A stretch of DNA of 64,000 nucleotides from positions 5,642,001-5,706,000 of the forward strand of contig NZ_BJOR01000001.1 of the NCBI RefSeq assembly GCF_006540305.1, in the 5' to 3' direction. A program made the position numbers and the translations under genes. Shown here one piece after another: positions 1 to 8,594 of the stretch. The first letter of the stretch is position 1. Each line of letters opens with the position of its first letter. The DNA comes from Streptomyces sp. 6-11-2 (GTDB lineage Bacteria; Actinomycetota; Actinomycetes; Streptomycetales; Streptomycetaceae). Under the pieces are notes generated by a model, which worked only from the letters and a program-made list of their open reading frames with translations, was not told the DNA's origin and did no database searches.

Positions 1-2
1 GC

Positions 3-533
3 AGCGCCCACCAGGAGCTGGGGGACTACGACCGGGCCGCCGACTGGTTCGGCCGTGCCCTGGCGCGGCGGCTCGCGCGCGAGGAGCGCGAGGAGGCCGC
101 CCGCCTCTACGGCCGTATCGCCACCGCGCACACCTACACGGGCCGCTACGGCGAGGCCCTGCGCAACTGGCGGGCGGCCGTCGCCGCGCACCGCAAGGCG
201 GGCGATGTCGCCGCCCACGCGCGGGCGTTGAGCGAGCTGGCCCGCGTCCAGGAGTACGCCGGGCGGCCCGAGGACTGTCTGCGCACCTGCCAGGAGGCGG
301 TGGAGTGGGCCCGCCACGCCGAGGACGTACGGCTCCAGGCGGCGCTCCAGTTGCGGCTCGCCGACACCCTGGAGCGGCTGGGCGACACGGCCACGGCGGC
401 CCTGCACCGCGGAACGGCCCGGCGCATGCTCGGCGACGAGGTCCCTGCGGCCGAGGAGGGCGGTCCGGAGGGCCCCTTGACGACAGGAGACGGCAATGCC
501 TGCGAAATCCGCAGTGCATCCGCTGAAGATTGA
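3..533 (+). CDS. TPR-repeat protein, C-terminal part (5' end outside window)
   Basis: The frame is open from base 3 and ends at a TGA at 531-533, giving about 176 residues of a protein whose start lies upstream. The translation is a run of amphipathic helix pairs with the spacing of tetratricopeptide repeats (small residues, Y/A/L positions, for example around GDYDRAADWFGRAL and GRYGEALRNW). The last 30 residues are low-complexity and probably unstructured. Such C-terminal TPR solenoids are common in Streptomyces AfsR/SARP-like or NB-ARC regulators, but no other domain is visible here, so no function is assigned. An alternative GTG/ATG inside would give only the last 101 residues; the open frame upstream argues for a longer protein. 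Confidence 0.7.
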   Translation, partial: SAHQELGDYDRAADWFGRALARRLAREEREEAARLYGRIATAHTYTGRYGEALRNWRAAVAAHRKAGDVAAHARALSELARVQEYAGRPEDCLRTCQEAVEWARHAEDVRLQAALQLRLADTLERLGDTATAALHRGTARRMLGDEVPAAEEGGPEGPLTTGDGNACEIRSASAED

Positions 534-668
534 TGCAATGAAAGGCTAGACAGAGAGAAAGCCTTCATTAGACTGGTTCTGCCGCTCGCTCTCCTGCGGT
601 GTTGCCTGGTATGCCCTCGCATGCCGGGGTACGTCTGATATTGCCCCACATTCTCTGAGCCAAGGACC

Positions 669-1793
669 GTGATCGACGTGAAGGTCGGCATCCCCCGCGA
701 AGTCAAGAACAACGAGTTCCGGGTGGCCATCACCCCCGCCGGCGTGCACGAGCTCGTGCGTAACGGCCACCAGGTCGTCGTCGAGCGGAACGCGGGCGTC
801 GGCTCCTCGATCCCGGACGAGGAGTACGTGGCCGCCGGCGCCCGGATCCTCGAGACCGCGGACGAGGTCTGGGCCGCCGCCGACATGGTGCTGAAGGTCA
901 AGGAGCCCATCGCCGAGGAGTACCACCGCCTCCGCAAGGACCAGATCCTCTTCACCTACCTGCACCTGGCCGCCTCCAAGGAGTGCACCGACGCCCTGCT
1001 GGAGTCCGGCACCACGGCGATCGCCTACGAGACCGTCGAGCTCCCGAACCGCGCGCTGCCGCTGCTCGCCCCGATGTCCGAGGTCGCGGGCCGTCTCGCG
1101 CCGCAGGTCGGCGCCTACCACCTGATGCGCGCCGCGGGCGGCCGCGGTGTGCTGCCGGGCGGCGTCCCGGGCGTGCCGGCCGGCGAGGCCGTCATCATCG
1201 GCGGTGGCGTCTCCGGCTGGAACGCCGCGCAGATCGCCATCGGTCTGGGCTTCCACGTGACCCTCCTGGACAAGGACATCAACAAGCTCAAGGAGGCGGA
1301 CAAGATCTTCGGCACGAAGATCAAGACCGTCGTCTCCAACGCCTTCGAGCTGGAGAAGGCCTGCGTGGAGGCCGACCTCGTGGTCGGCGCCGTGCTCGTC
1401 CCGGGCGCGAAGGCCCCGAAGCTGGTCAGCAACGAGCTGGTGTCCCGGATGAAGGCCGGAAGTGTCCTTGTCGACATCGCGATCGACCAGGGCGGATGCT
1501 TCGAGGACTCCCACCCGACCACGCACGCTGAGCCGACCTTCAAGGTCCACGAGTCGGTGTTCTACTGCGTCGCCAACATGCCGGGCGCCGTGCCCAACAC
1601 CTCCACCTACGCGCTGACCAACGCCACGCTGCCGTACATCGTCGAACTCGCCAACCGTGGCTGGGTGGAGGCGCTGCGCCGTGACCCGGCGCTGGCCAAG
1701 GGCCTCAACACCCACGAGGGCAAGGTCGTTTACCGCGAGGTCGCCGAGGCCCTCGGCCTGGAGCACGTCGCGCTGGAGTCCCTGCTCGGCTGA
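669..1793 (+). CDS. ald: Alanine dehydrogenase
   Basis: 374 residues, the normal length for NAD-dependent L-alanine dehydrogenase, which interconverts L-alanine and pyruvate plus ammonia in the cytoplasm. The N-terminus MIDVKVGIPREVKNNEFRVA is the family hallmark, followed by the substrate-binding region (VLKVKEPIAEEY) and the Rossmann glycine motif (IIGGGVSGWNAAQIAIGLG, about residues 177-195). The C-terminus has the family helix around NTSTYALTNATLPY. GTG at 669 is preceded by an AAGGAC ribosome site; GTG at 678 is a possible second start. A 135-bp leader separates it from the TPR gene and a strong hairpin follows, so it is probably monocistronic. Confidence 0.95.
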   Translation: MIDVKVGIPREVKNNEFRVAITPAGVHELVRNGHQVVVERNAGVGSSIPDEEYVAAGARILETADEVWAAADMVLKVKEPIAEEYHRLRKDQILFTYLHLAASKECTDALLESGTTAIAYETVELPNRALPLLAPMSEVAGRLAPQVGAYHLMRAAGGRGVLPGGVPGVPAGEAVIIGGGVSGWNAAQIAIGLGFHVTLLDKDINKLKEADKIFGTKIKTVVSNAFELEKACVEADLVVGAVLVPGAKAPKLVSNELVSRMKAGSVLVDIAIDQGGCFEDSHPTTHAEPTFKVHESVFYCVANMPGAVPNTSTYALTNATLPYIVELANRGWVEALRRDPALAKGLNTHEGKVVYREVAEALGLEHVALESLLG

Positions 1794-1858
1794 GCGGGTC
1801 GCCAAGTCGCCAAGGTGTGAAAGGCGATACGTCAACACGTGTCGTCAACCTCGCACGA

Positions 1859-1891
1859 CCGGCCGGACCTTGTCCCACAAGGTCCGGCCGG
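1859..1891 (+). terminator. Hairpin terminator after ald
   Basis: A perfect 15-bp inverted repeat (arms 1859-1873 and 1877-1891, CCC loop) lies 65 bp after the ald stop. No T-tract follows, as is usual for Streptomyces terminators. Confidence 0.8.
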
Positions 1892-2049
1892 ATGTGTGTA
1901 TGGTCACTTCGCCGCACTCGGTCAACTCGCCTCGAACGCAACCATTCGACCGATTCACGCACCGGTGAAACCTGCCGTGCGACGGTCGTACGCCCTTGAC
2001 AGAGGGATGTTCCATTACCGACACATCGGGCCGGGTCCGGCGGATTGTG

Positions 2050-2079
2050 TTGCTGCGGACCGCCGACACGCCATAGAGT
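2050..2079 (+). promoter_or_regulatory. Candidate promoter of the parA-like/scpAB run
   Basis: TTGCTG (2050-2055) and TAGAGT (2074-2079) are 18 bp apart, about 70 bp upstream of the parA-like GTG. This lies in the 358-bp gap 1794-2151, which otherwise holds only the ald terminator and a separate TTGACA at 1996-2001 without a good -10 partner. No ORF in the gap looks coding. Confidence 0.35.
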
Positions 2080-2151
2080 CGCCAATCGTCGGCATGGTGC
2101 CACGCTGACCTGTCTAGAAGTTCCCTGGTCACCAAGGAGGTAAGACGACTT

Positions 2152-3330
2152 GTGAATGAGTCGACATTTTCTCCCGGGGGTGGTCAACCAGGAATGCCTG
2201 CGACGGGCCAGGGCCCCACGCGGCTCGAGGCTGTCGGCTCCGTTGCTGTGCGCACCTTCGCAGCCCACCAGAGTCACCGGACACCAGGGGTGACTCAGCC
2301 AGCACACCCAAGCATGGATGGCCATCACGTGAACGCCATGGCCGGCGACGGAAGTGGCGCGCCCCACAACCACTTCGCCGACTACGACGAACTGCCCGAG
2401 GGGCACTTCTACGACCCCGACGCCGAGTACGAGCCCGACCCCGAGTACGCGGCCACGCTCGCGCCCGACGCGGCCCGCCAGCGCCGTGAGCGCATCGGCC
2501 CGACCGGACGCCCGCTGCCGTACTTCCCGATCCCGGGTCCGCTGACCGACCACGGCCCCGCGAAGATCATCGCGATGTGCAACCAGAAGGGCGGCGTCGG
2601 CAAGACCACGTCGACCATCAACCTGGGTGCCGCGCTCGCGGAGTACGGCCGCCGTGTGCTGCTCGTGGACTTCGACCCGCAGGGCGCGCTGTCGGTGGGT
2701 CTCGGCGTCAACCCCATGGAGCTCGACCTCACCGTCTACAACCTGCTCATGGAGCGGGGCATGTCCGCGGACGAGGTCCTGCTGAAGACGGCGGTCCCCA
2801 ACATGGACCTGCTGCCCAGCAACATCGACCTGTCGGCCGCCGAGGTCCAGCTGGTGAGCGAGGTCGCGCGTGAGTCGACGCTCCAGCGCGCCCTGAAGCC
2901 GCTGATGGACGACTACGACTACATCGTCATCGACTGCCAGCCCTCGCTCGGTCTGCTCACCGTCAACGCCCTCACGGCCGCGCACAAGGTGATCGTGCCG
3001 CTGGAGTGCGAGTTCTTCGCGCTGCGCGGTGTGGCTCTGCTGACCGAGACCATCGAGAAGGTCCAGGAGCGCCTCAACCCGGAGCTGGAGCTCGACGGGA
3101 TCCTGGCCACGATGTACGACTCGCGCACCGTGCACAGCCGTGAGGTGCTCGCGCGTGTCGTCGAGGCGTTCGACGACCACGTCTACCACACGGTCATCGG
3201 ACGCACGGTCCGCTTCCCGGAGACCACGGTCGCCGGTGAACCGATCACCACGTACGCCTCCAACTCCGTCGGTGCCGCCGCCTACCGCCAGCTCGCCAGG
3301 GAGGTGCTCGCCCGGTGTCACGCCGAGTGA
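2152..3330 (+). CDS. ParA/Soj-family ATPase with long N-terminal extension
   Basis: 392 residues. After a 130-residue Asp/Pro/Glu-rich extension comes a complete deviant Walker ATPase: KGGVGKTT at 146-153, the switch region DFDPQGALSVGLG, DYIVIDCQPSLGLLT, and the conserved C-terminal SNSVGAAAYRQLAREV. The family dimerises on ATP, binds DNA nonspecifically and moves or positions cargo. AAGGAGG at 2134-2140 fixes GTG 2152 as start. The next gene begins inside its 3' end (16-bp overlap) and scpA follows, so it probably acts in chromosome organisation. It is not next to parB, so it is likely a paralogue of the oriC-proximal ParA rather than the main segregation ATPase. Confidence 0.9.
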   Translation: MNESTFSPGGGQPGMPATGQGPTRLEAVGSVAVRTFAAHQSHRTPGVTQPAHPSMDGHHVNAMAGDGSGAPHNHFADYDELPEGHFYDPDAEYEPDPEYAATLAPDAARQRRERIGPTGRPLPYFPIPGPLTDHGPAKIIAMCNQKGGVGKTTSTINLGAALAEYGRRVLLVDFDPQGALSVGLGVNPMELDLTVYNLLMERGMSADEVLLKTAVPNMDLLPSNIDLSAAEVQLVSEVARESTLQRALKPLMDDYDYIVIDCQPSLGLLTVNALTAAHKVIVPLECEFFALRGVALLTETIEKVQERLNPELELDGILATMYDSRTVHSREVLARVVEAFDDHVYHTVIGRTVRFPETTVAGEPITTYASNSVGAAAYRQLAREVLARCHAE

Positions 3331-3884
3331 GTCTGCCGGGGGCCGACGAACTGTTCCGTACAACAGGGGGAATGGCGCTCCAGCCGTCCACTCCCCGACG
3401 CCAGGCAGGCGGCGAGGCCCGGGTGCCCGCCCCCGCGGCGGAGGGTGACGCGGCCGCCTCGGCGGAGGACGCGCCGCAGTCGGTGCCCGCGCAGGGCGGC
3501 GACGGCGAGGGCGCGGAGCACGTGGCGGTGGAGGCGGGACCGACGGACGCGGGCGAGTCCCGCAGCCGGTCCGCGACCGCGGAGCGCTCCGCACGGCGTC
3601 CGGCGGCGGCGCCGGAAGGTTCTGCCGCCGCGCAGCCGCGCAAGCGGGGCCGCGGCGCGGCGCGCCGGCCCAGCGGACGGGAACGGCACGACGAGAAGAT
3701 CACCGTGTACGTGTCCGCCGAGGAGCTCATGGACCTGGAGCACGCCCGGCTGGTGCTGCGCGGCGAGCACGGGCTCGCCGTGGACCGCGGGCGCATCGTC
3801 CGCGAGGCGGTCGCCGTGGTGCTGGCCGACCTGGAGTCCCGGGGCGAGGCGAGCATCCTGGTACGGCGGCTGCGCGGCCGTTAG
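3315..3884 (+). CDS. Conserved protein with C-terminal ribbon-helix-helix-like region
   Basis: 189 residues. The first 120 are Ala/Pro/Glu-rich, then basic (RKRGRGAARRPSGRERHDEK), and look disordered. Residues about 127-175 (starting EKITVYVSAEELMDLEHARL) have the pattern of a ribbon-helix-helix fold: a short strand, then two helices, the second starting RGRIVREAVAVVLADLE. RHH proteins bind DNA and partner several ParA ATPases (ParG/omega type); that pairing is inferred from gene order alone. The GTG start lies inside the end of the ATPase gene, implying translational coupling. 38 bp separate it from scpA. Confidence 0.7.
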   Translation: MSRRVSLPGADELFRTTGGMALQPSTPRRQAGGEARVPAPAAEGDAAASAEDAPQSVPAQGGDGEGAEHVAVEAGPTDAGESRSRSATAERSARRPAAAPEGSAAAQPRKRGRGAARRPSGRERHDEKITVYVSAEELMDLEHARLVLRGEHGLAVDRGRIVREAVAVVLADLESRGEASILVRRLRGR

Positions 3885-3922
3885 CCGTCCGCGCGGGCGG
3901 TAAGCGGTAGCCTGCGACGGCA

Positions 3923-5431
3923 ATGACCTCGAACGACGCTCCCACCCCCACCGGCCGCAGACGCGCCCTCGGCCGCGGCCCGGGAACGGCATCCCCACCC
4001 CCGGCTCATCCACCCGCGCCGCCCGCGCCCCAGGACGAGCGCCCCGAACCGCCGGCCGCGCCTCCGGAGCCCATGCCCGCACCCGGGACCGCCGAGCAGC
4101 CTTCCGAGCCGTCGGTACGGGCTCCTGAGCCTCCGGTGGACCTCCCGGGAGACGGCCCGGCCGTGGGCCCGGCCGCCGGGCAGCCGGCCGAGCCGGCGAT
4201 CGGCGTCGCCGAGAGTGCGGCGGCCGGGCCAGGCGGCTCGCCCCTGCCCCGCGCCGGTTCCGGCACGACGTCCGGGCCGGGTGCCGGCGATGTCTCGCAG
4301 CCGGGGATCGCGGACGGTTCCCGGGCGGAGGTTCGTGGCGCCCTCGGACAGCAGGCTGACGCGGGCCGCCGGGTGGAGGCCGTGCTGGAGGCGGGGGACG
4401 TTTCGGAGCCGGCGGTCGCGGACGGTTCCCGGGCGGAGGCTCGTGCTGCTTCCGGAGCGGAAGCCGACGAGGTGCGCCGGGCGGAAGCCGCGTCGAGGCC
4501 CGAGGCCGCTTCAGGTGTGGGGGCCGAGGCCGGGCCGTCGTCCGAAGGGGCCGGCGAGGGGGACGGTGCTCTCGGTGACGGGGTGTTCAAGGTTCGGCTG
4601 GCCAACTTCGAGGGGCCGTTCGACCTGCTGCTCCAGCTGATCTCGAGGCACAAGCTCGACGTCACCGAGGTGGCCCTGTCCAAGGTCACCGACGAGTTCA
4701 TGGCGCACATCCGGGCCATGGGGCCCGACTGGGACCTGGACCAGACGACCGAGTTCCTGGTCGTGGCCGCCACCCTGCTCGACCTCAAGGCGGCCCGGCT
4801 GCTGCCCGCGGCGGAGGTCGAGGACGAGGCCGACCTGGCGTTGCTCGAAGCACGCGACCTGCTGTTCGCCCGGCTGCTCCAGTACCGCGCGTACAAGCAG
4901 ATCGCCGACATCTTCAGCCGCCGGCTGGACGAGGAGGGCCGGCGCCGCCCCCGTACCGTCGGGCTCGAACCCCACCACGCCGAACTGCTGCCCGAGGTCG
5001 TCATCAGCATCGGCGCGGCGCGCTTCGCCGAACTCGCGGTCAAGGCGATGCAGCCCAAGCCCAAGCCGCAGGTGTACGTCGACCACATCCACGCGCCGCT
5101 GGTCAGTGTGCAGGAGCAGGCGGGGATCGTGATCGCCCGGCTGCGGGAGCTGGGTGAGGCCGGCTTCCGGGAACTGGTGGCCGACACCGACGACACGCTC
5201 ACCGTCGTGGCCCGCTTCCTCGCCCTGCTGGAGCTGTACCGCGAGAAGGCCGTGGCCCTGGACCAGGAGACCGCCCTCGGCGAGCTGATCGTGCGCTGGA
5301 CCGGCGGTGACGGGGACGTGACGCCCACCGTGACGGACGAGTTCGACCGTCCGCCCGAGGTGCCCGAGAAGCGCGAGGAGCCCAAGGTGCCCGAGGAGCC
5401 CGAGGAGCCCAAGGAGGAGGAGAAGGCGTGA
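3923..5431 (+). CDS. scpA: Segregation and condensation protein A with extended N-terminus
   Basis: 502 residues, about twice the usual 250-270. The canonical kleisin part starts near residue 220 (VRLANFEGPFDLLLQLISRHKLD, positions about 222 on) and includes the helix rich in Leu/Ala (TEFLVVAATLLDLKAARLL) and the C-terminal winged-helix part. It bridges SMC heads in the SMC-ScpAB complex with ScpB, next door. The first 215 residues are Ala/Pro/Glu-rich with a 36-residue imperfect duplication (108-bp period; GACGGTTC recurs at 4313 and 4421). The tail is strongly acidic. Stop overlaps the scpB start (GTGA). The ATG at 3923 is the only good upstream start, but a shorter internal start cannot be excluded. 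Confidence 0.93.
   Translation: MTSNDAPTPTGRRRALGRGPGTASPPPAHPPAPPAPQDERPEPPAAPPEPMPAPGTAEQPSEPSVRAPEPPVDLPGDGPAVGPAAGQPAEPAIGVAESAAAGPGGSPLPRAGSGTTSGPGAGDVSQPGIADGSRAEVRGALGQQADAGRRVEAVLEAGDVSEPAVADGSRAEARAASGAEADEVRRAEAASRPEAASGVGAEAGPSSEGAGEGDGALGDGVFKVRLANFEGPFDLLLQLISRHKLDVTEVALSKVTDEFMAHIRAMGPDWDLDQTTEFLVVAATLLDLKAARLLPAAEVEDEADLALLEARDLLFARLLQYRAYKQIADIFSRRLDEEGRRRPRTVGLEPHHAELLPEVVISIGAARFAELAVKAMQPKPKPQVYVDHIHAPLVSVQEQAGIVIARLRELGEAGFRELVADTDDTLTVVARFLALLELYREKAVALDQETALGELIVRWTGGDGDVTPTVTDEFDRPPEVPEKREEPKVPEEPEEPKEEEKA
4290..4500 (+). repeat. 108-bp imperfect direct repeat inside scpA extension
   Basis: Two copies of a 108-bp unit, most alike over 4290-4340 and 4398-4448 (encoding GDVSxPxxADGSRAE), lie in the region coding the disordered N-terminal part of ScpA. 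The period is a multiple of three, so reading frame is kept. Confidence 0.75.
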
Positions 5432-6102
5432 ACGAGGAGACCACCGACCCGTCCGCGGCCCCGAGCACCGTCGCCGACCTCGACCTCAGGCCCGCCCTGG
5501 AGGCCGTCCTCATGGTCGTGGACGAGCCCGCGACCGAGGAGCACCTGGCGAAGATCCTGCAACGGCCCCGCCGGCAGGTCGCGGACGCGTTGCGTGAACT
5601 GGCCGACGAGTACACCGTGCAGGGCCGCGGCTTCGAGCTGCGGCTGATCGCCGGCGGCTGGCGTTTCTACGCCCGCCCCGAGTACGCGGCCGCCGTCGAG
5701 GGCTTCGTCCTGGACGGCCAGCAGGCCCGGCTCACCCAGGCCGCCCTGGAGACCCTCGCCGTGGTCGCCTACCGCCAGCCGGTCAGCCGCAGCCGCGTCT
5801 CCGCCGTCCGCGGAGTCAACTGCGACGGAGTCATGCGTACGCTGCTCCAACGCGGTCTGGTCGAGGAGGCGGGCGCGGAACCCGAAACAGGTGCGATCCT
5901 GTACAGGACGACGAACTACTTCCTGGAGCGGATGGGCCTGCGCGGTCTGGACGAGCTCCCGGAACTCGCGCCCTTCCTCCCTGAGGCGGAGGCGATCGAG
6001 GCCGAGACCCAGGAGGGCGTACCGTCGTTCGACCCGGACGCTCCCGATGACGCGCCGGGCGCAGACGGCGACCACACGACGAACACGACGACGGAATTTT
6101 GA
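5428..6102 (+). CDS. scpB: Segregation and condensation protein B
   Basis: 224 residues, normal length for ScpB, the winged-helix dimer that binds ScpA in the SMC complex. Visible family segments are LEAVLMVVDEPATEEHLA, the RGFELRLIAGGWRFYARPEYA stretch and LTQAALETLAVVAYRQPVSRSRVSAVRGVN in the second winged helix. The tail after about residue 180 is acidic and disordered. The GTG start overlaps the scpA stop by 4 bp, and its stop overlaps the next start (TGATG), so scpA-scpB-pseudouridine synthase are translationally coupled. Confidence 0.95.
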   Translation: MNEETTDPSAAPSTVADLDLRPALEAVLMVVDEPATEEHLAKILQRPRRQVADALRELADEYTVQGRGFELRLIAGGWRFYARPEYAAAVEGFVLDGQQARLTQAALETLAVVAYRQPVSRSRVSAVRGVNCDGVMRTLLQRGLVEEAGAEPETGAILYRTTNYFLERMGLRGLDELPELAPFLPEAEAIEAETQEGVPSFDPDAPDDAPGADGDHTTNTTTEF

Positions 6103-7163
6103 TGCGAAGCAGCGGCAGCGGCAGGAACGGCGGGCGCGGCGACTACCGCGGTGCCGGCAACAACAGGGACGAGCGGCAGGGGCAGGGCCGCCCCCGCAAG
6201 CCCCGACCCGAGGAGCGCCGCTACGACGTCGGCCCCGGCGCGACCAAGGACGGCCCCAAGTCCGGGCGCGGCGGATCCGCGCGCGGTGGCGCCAAGGGCG
6301 GCCCCAAGCAGCCCCAGCAGGGCGGCCGTACGGCTCCGGCCCGCTCCCGCGAGTACGAGACGCGGATGGAGGAGCGCAACCGCGAGCGGTACGCCGGGAA
6401 GAAGGACGTCAAGCTGCCCAAGACCTTCCCGGGCGCCGAGCAGGAGGGCGAGCGGCTTCAGAAGGTGCTCGCCCGCGCGGGCTACGGCTCCCGGCGCGCC
6501 TGCGAGGAGCTGATCGAGCAGGCCCGGGTCGAGGTCAACGGCGAGATCGTCCTGGAGCAGGGCCGCCGGGTCGACCCGGAGAAGGACGAGGTCAAGGTCG
6601 ACGGCCTGACCGTGGCCACGCAGTCGTACCAGTTCTTCTCGCTGAACAAGCCCGCCGGTGTCGTCTCCACCATGGAGGACCCGGAGGGCCGCCAGTGCCT
6701 CGGTGACTACGTCACCAACCGCGAGACGCGCCTCTTCCACGTCGGCCGCCTCGACACCGAGACCGAGGGTGTGATCCTGCTCACGAACCACGGCGAGCTG
6801 GCGCACCGGCTGACCCACCCGAAGTACGGCGTGCGCAAGACCTACCTCGCGCACATCGTCGGCCCGATCCCGCGGGACCTGGGCAAGCAGCTCAAGGACG
6901 GCATCCAGCTGGAGGACGGCTACGCGCGCGCGGACCACTTCCGGGTCGTCGAGCAGACCGGCAAGAACTACCTCGTGGAGGTCACCCTCCACGAGGGCCG
7001 CAAGCACATCGTCCGCCGCATGCTCGACGCTGCGGGCTTCCCGGTCGACAAGCTCGTCCGCACCGCCTTCGGCCCCATCACCCTGGGCGACCAGAAGTCC
7101 GGCTGGCTCCGCCGCCTGTCGAACACCGAGGTCGGCATGCTGATGAACGAGGTCGACCTCTAG
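6102..7163 (+). CDS. rluB: RsuA/RluB-family pseudouridine synthase
   Basis: 353 residues. The first 100 are Gly/Arg/Lys-rich and disordered, possibly RNA-binding. Then come an S4 RNA-binding domain (RLQKVLARAGYGSRRACEELI to VKVDG) and the catalytic domain: LNKPAGVVSTMEDPEG, the GRLDTETEG motif with the catalytic Asp, and the EGRKHIVRRMLDAAGFPV segment. The family makes pseudouridine in 23S (RluB) or 16S (RsuA) rRNA; the exact site is not decidable here. ATG at 6102 overlaps the scpB stop; the TTG one codon earlier is a less likely start. The scpB-rluB linkage is common in Gram-positive bacteria. Confidence 0.9.
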   Translation: MRSSGSGRNGGRGDYRGAGNNRDERQGQGRPRKPRPEERRYDVGPGATKDGPKSGRGGSARGGAKGGPKQPQQGGRTAPARSREYETRMEERNRERYAGKKDVKLPKTFPGAEQEGERLQKVLARAGYGSRRACEELIEQARVEVNGEIVLEQGRRVDPEKDEVKVDGLTVATQSYQFFSLNKPAGVVSTMEDPEGRQCLGDYVTNRETRLFHVGRLDTETEGVILLTNHGELAHRLTHPKYGVRKTYLAHIVGPIPRDLGKQLKDGIQLEDGYARADHFRVVEQTGKNYLVEVTLHEGRKHIVRRMLDAAGFPVDKLVRTAFGPITLGDQKSGWLRRLSNTEVGMLMNEVDL

Positions 7164-7188
7164 GGTCCTCCGTCCGGATCAGGCCGGC

Positions 7189-7881
7189 TCAGACGTCTCC
7201 CCGGCAGGCCGACGCGTGGCGGACACGGCGCAGGAAGTCCGCCACGCGTCGGTGATCGGGCTCCGCGGGGAGCGGGGTGCGGTCGGCGGCCCGTTCGGTC
7301 TCGGCGGCCAGGCGGGCCATCCGGGACTCGACCTCGGGCCACGGGACCTCACCCCGCCGCACCTCCAGGAGCGGTTCGCGCCGGTCGCCGACGTCGACCG
7401 TCAGCGTGCCGGTGCGCAGCAGGTCGCGGGCGCTGGTCAGCAGGCGCAGCAGATGCATCGCGTGCTTCCAGCGCGGGGCGCCGTGCGTGCGGACATCGGC
7501 TTCGAGCTTCCCGCGCTGACTCAGCGCGTAGCGGGTGAACGTCCCGCTCACCTGCCGGGAGAGGAACGCGCCACGCAGGGACAGCAGTTCGCGGCCGGTG
7601 TCGTCCACATACTCCACCAGGGGCGAGTGCAGGCACTCCAGGATGTTGGGGTTCGCGCGCAGCGCCAGCGCGCAGAAGCGCTCCAGCTCCCAGCTGAACT
7701 GCTCGTCGAGGGGCCCCTCCACATGCGTCGGAGGCTTCTCGAAGCGCCAGAACAGGGGAGTGGGCGCGACGAACACGCCTCTGCGGTCCGTGTCGCTGTC
7801 GTCCGTCGCCAGCCCGAAGGCCCGCGACCCCATGACACAGGCGTAGATGGTGTGGTCACGCACCAGGTCCTCGGGCTGCAT
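7189..7881 (-). CDS. Predicted nucleotidyltransferase (RlaP/PF10127-like)
   Basis: 230 residues. The N-terminus has the polymerase-beta-type nucleotidyltransferase signature: GSRAFGLATDDSDTDRRGVF (about residues 18-37), where GS and the D-x-D pair are the nucleotide/metal ligands. The remainder is helical (NILECLHSPLVEYVDDTG, KHAMHLLRLL) as in the family first noted beside RNA ligases and repair enzymes. The substrate is unknown and no RNA ligase is adjacent. Transcribed convergently to the pseudouridine synthase gene, with only 25 bp between them and no obvious hairpin. ATG at 7881 follows a weak ribosome site. Confidence 0.8.
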   Translation of the reverse strand: MQPEDLVRDHTIYACVMGSRAFGLATDDSDTDRRGVFVAPTPLFWRFEKPPTHVEGPLDEQFSWELERFCALALRANPNILECLHSPLVEYVDDTGRELLSLRGAFLSRQVSGTFTRYALSQRGKLEADVRTHGAPRWKHAMHLLRLLTSARDLLRTGTLTVDVGDRREPLLEVRRGEVPWPEVESRMARLAAETERAADRTPLPAEPDHRRVADFLRRVRHASACRGDV

Positions 7882-7903
7882 GCCCGGGAGCGTACGCGGA
7901 TCG

Positions 7904-8377
7904 TCACAGCAAGTGGATGGACTTTCCCTCCACCTTGATCTGCTTGGCGTCCAGCGGGCTGACCGCCGGCCCGTTGGCCACCGAGCCGTCGGCGATGCGG
8001 AACCTGCTGCCGTGGCAGGGGCAGTCGATCATGCCGTTGGAGATCTTGCCCACCGTGCAGCCCTGGTGCGAGCAGATCGCCGAGAAGGCCTTGAACTCGC
8101 CCTTCTTCGGCTGGGTGACCACGACCTTCTGCTCGGCGAAGACCTTGCCGCCGCCTTCCGGGATGTCGGCCGTACTCGCCAGTTCCGGTCCGGTGGCGGA
8201 CCCCTCCGTGGCGCCGGAGGCCGCCGAAGGGTGGGACGTCGTCTTGTCCGAGGGGGAGGTCGCCTCCGCGGAAGGTGACGTCTGGGAGTTGCTGCTGGCT
8301 TTGGTGCCGCAGCCCGCCGCCACGAGCGCCACCGCACTCGTGGCGAGAACCGTGCGCCGCGTCGAGCCCTGGGTCAT
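7904..8377 (-). CDS. Rieske [2Fe-2S] lipoprotein, Tat-exported
   Basis: 157 residues. The N-terminus STRRTVLATSAVALVAAGC has a twin arginine and a lipobox ending at Cys 23, so it is probably a Tat-exported lipoprotein. A Ser/Thr/Glu-rich linker (about 24-70) leads to a small Rieske domain with the cluster ligands in CSHQGC and DCPCHGSRF, and the end KQIKVEGKSIHLL. Electron partner unknown; no quinol oxidase genes are adjacent. It is 22 bp downstream of the nucleotidyltransferase stop region on the same strand but upstream in transcription, so the two may form one unit. Divergent from the chorismate mutase gene across 217 bp. Confidence 0.9.
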   Translation of the reverse strand: MTQGSTRRTVLATSAVALVAAGCGTKASSNSQTSPSAEATSPSDKTTSHPSAASGATEGSATGPELASTADIPEGGGKVFAEQKVVVTQPKKGEFKAFSAICSHQGCTVGKISNGMIDCPCHGSRFRIADGSVANGPAVSPLDAKQIKVEGKSIHLL

Positions 8378-8594
8378 GTCGTCACTCCGGGGTTCCGGGG
8401 GAAGGAGGGAAGAGCTCCGAGCGGAGCATCAGCATCTTCGCATCGAATGCGGTCAAGTCGAAGCACATCGTGACAGCACGTAATAAACCACCCGTTTCCC
8501 CGGTCGTCTCAGCGGACGGGCGCCGGCCACCCGTCCCACGCGGTCTGACTAGGCTGGACACGAGACCCGATTCACCTCAGCAAGGAGCAGCGCC

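Noticed and set aside
546..3594. Long minus-strand open frames opposite ald and parA-like genes (430 and 629 codons)
   Set aside because: They lie antisense to well-supported genes, are Arg/Gly/Pro/His-rich without domains and lack ribosome sites; artefacts of GC-rich codon bias.
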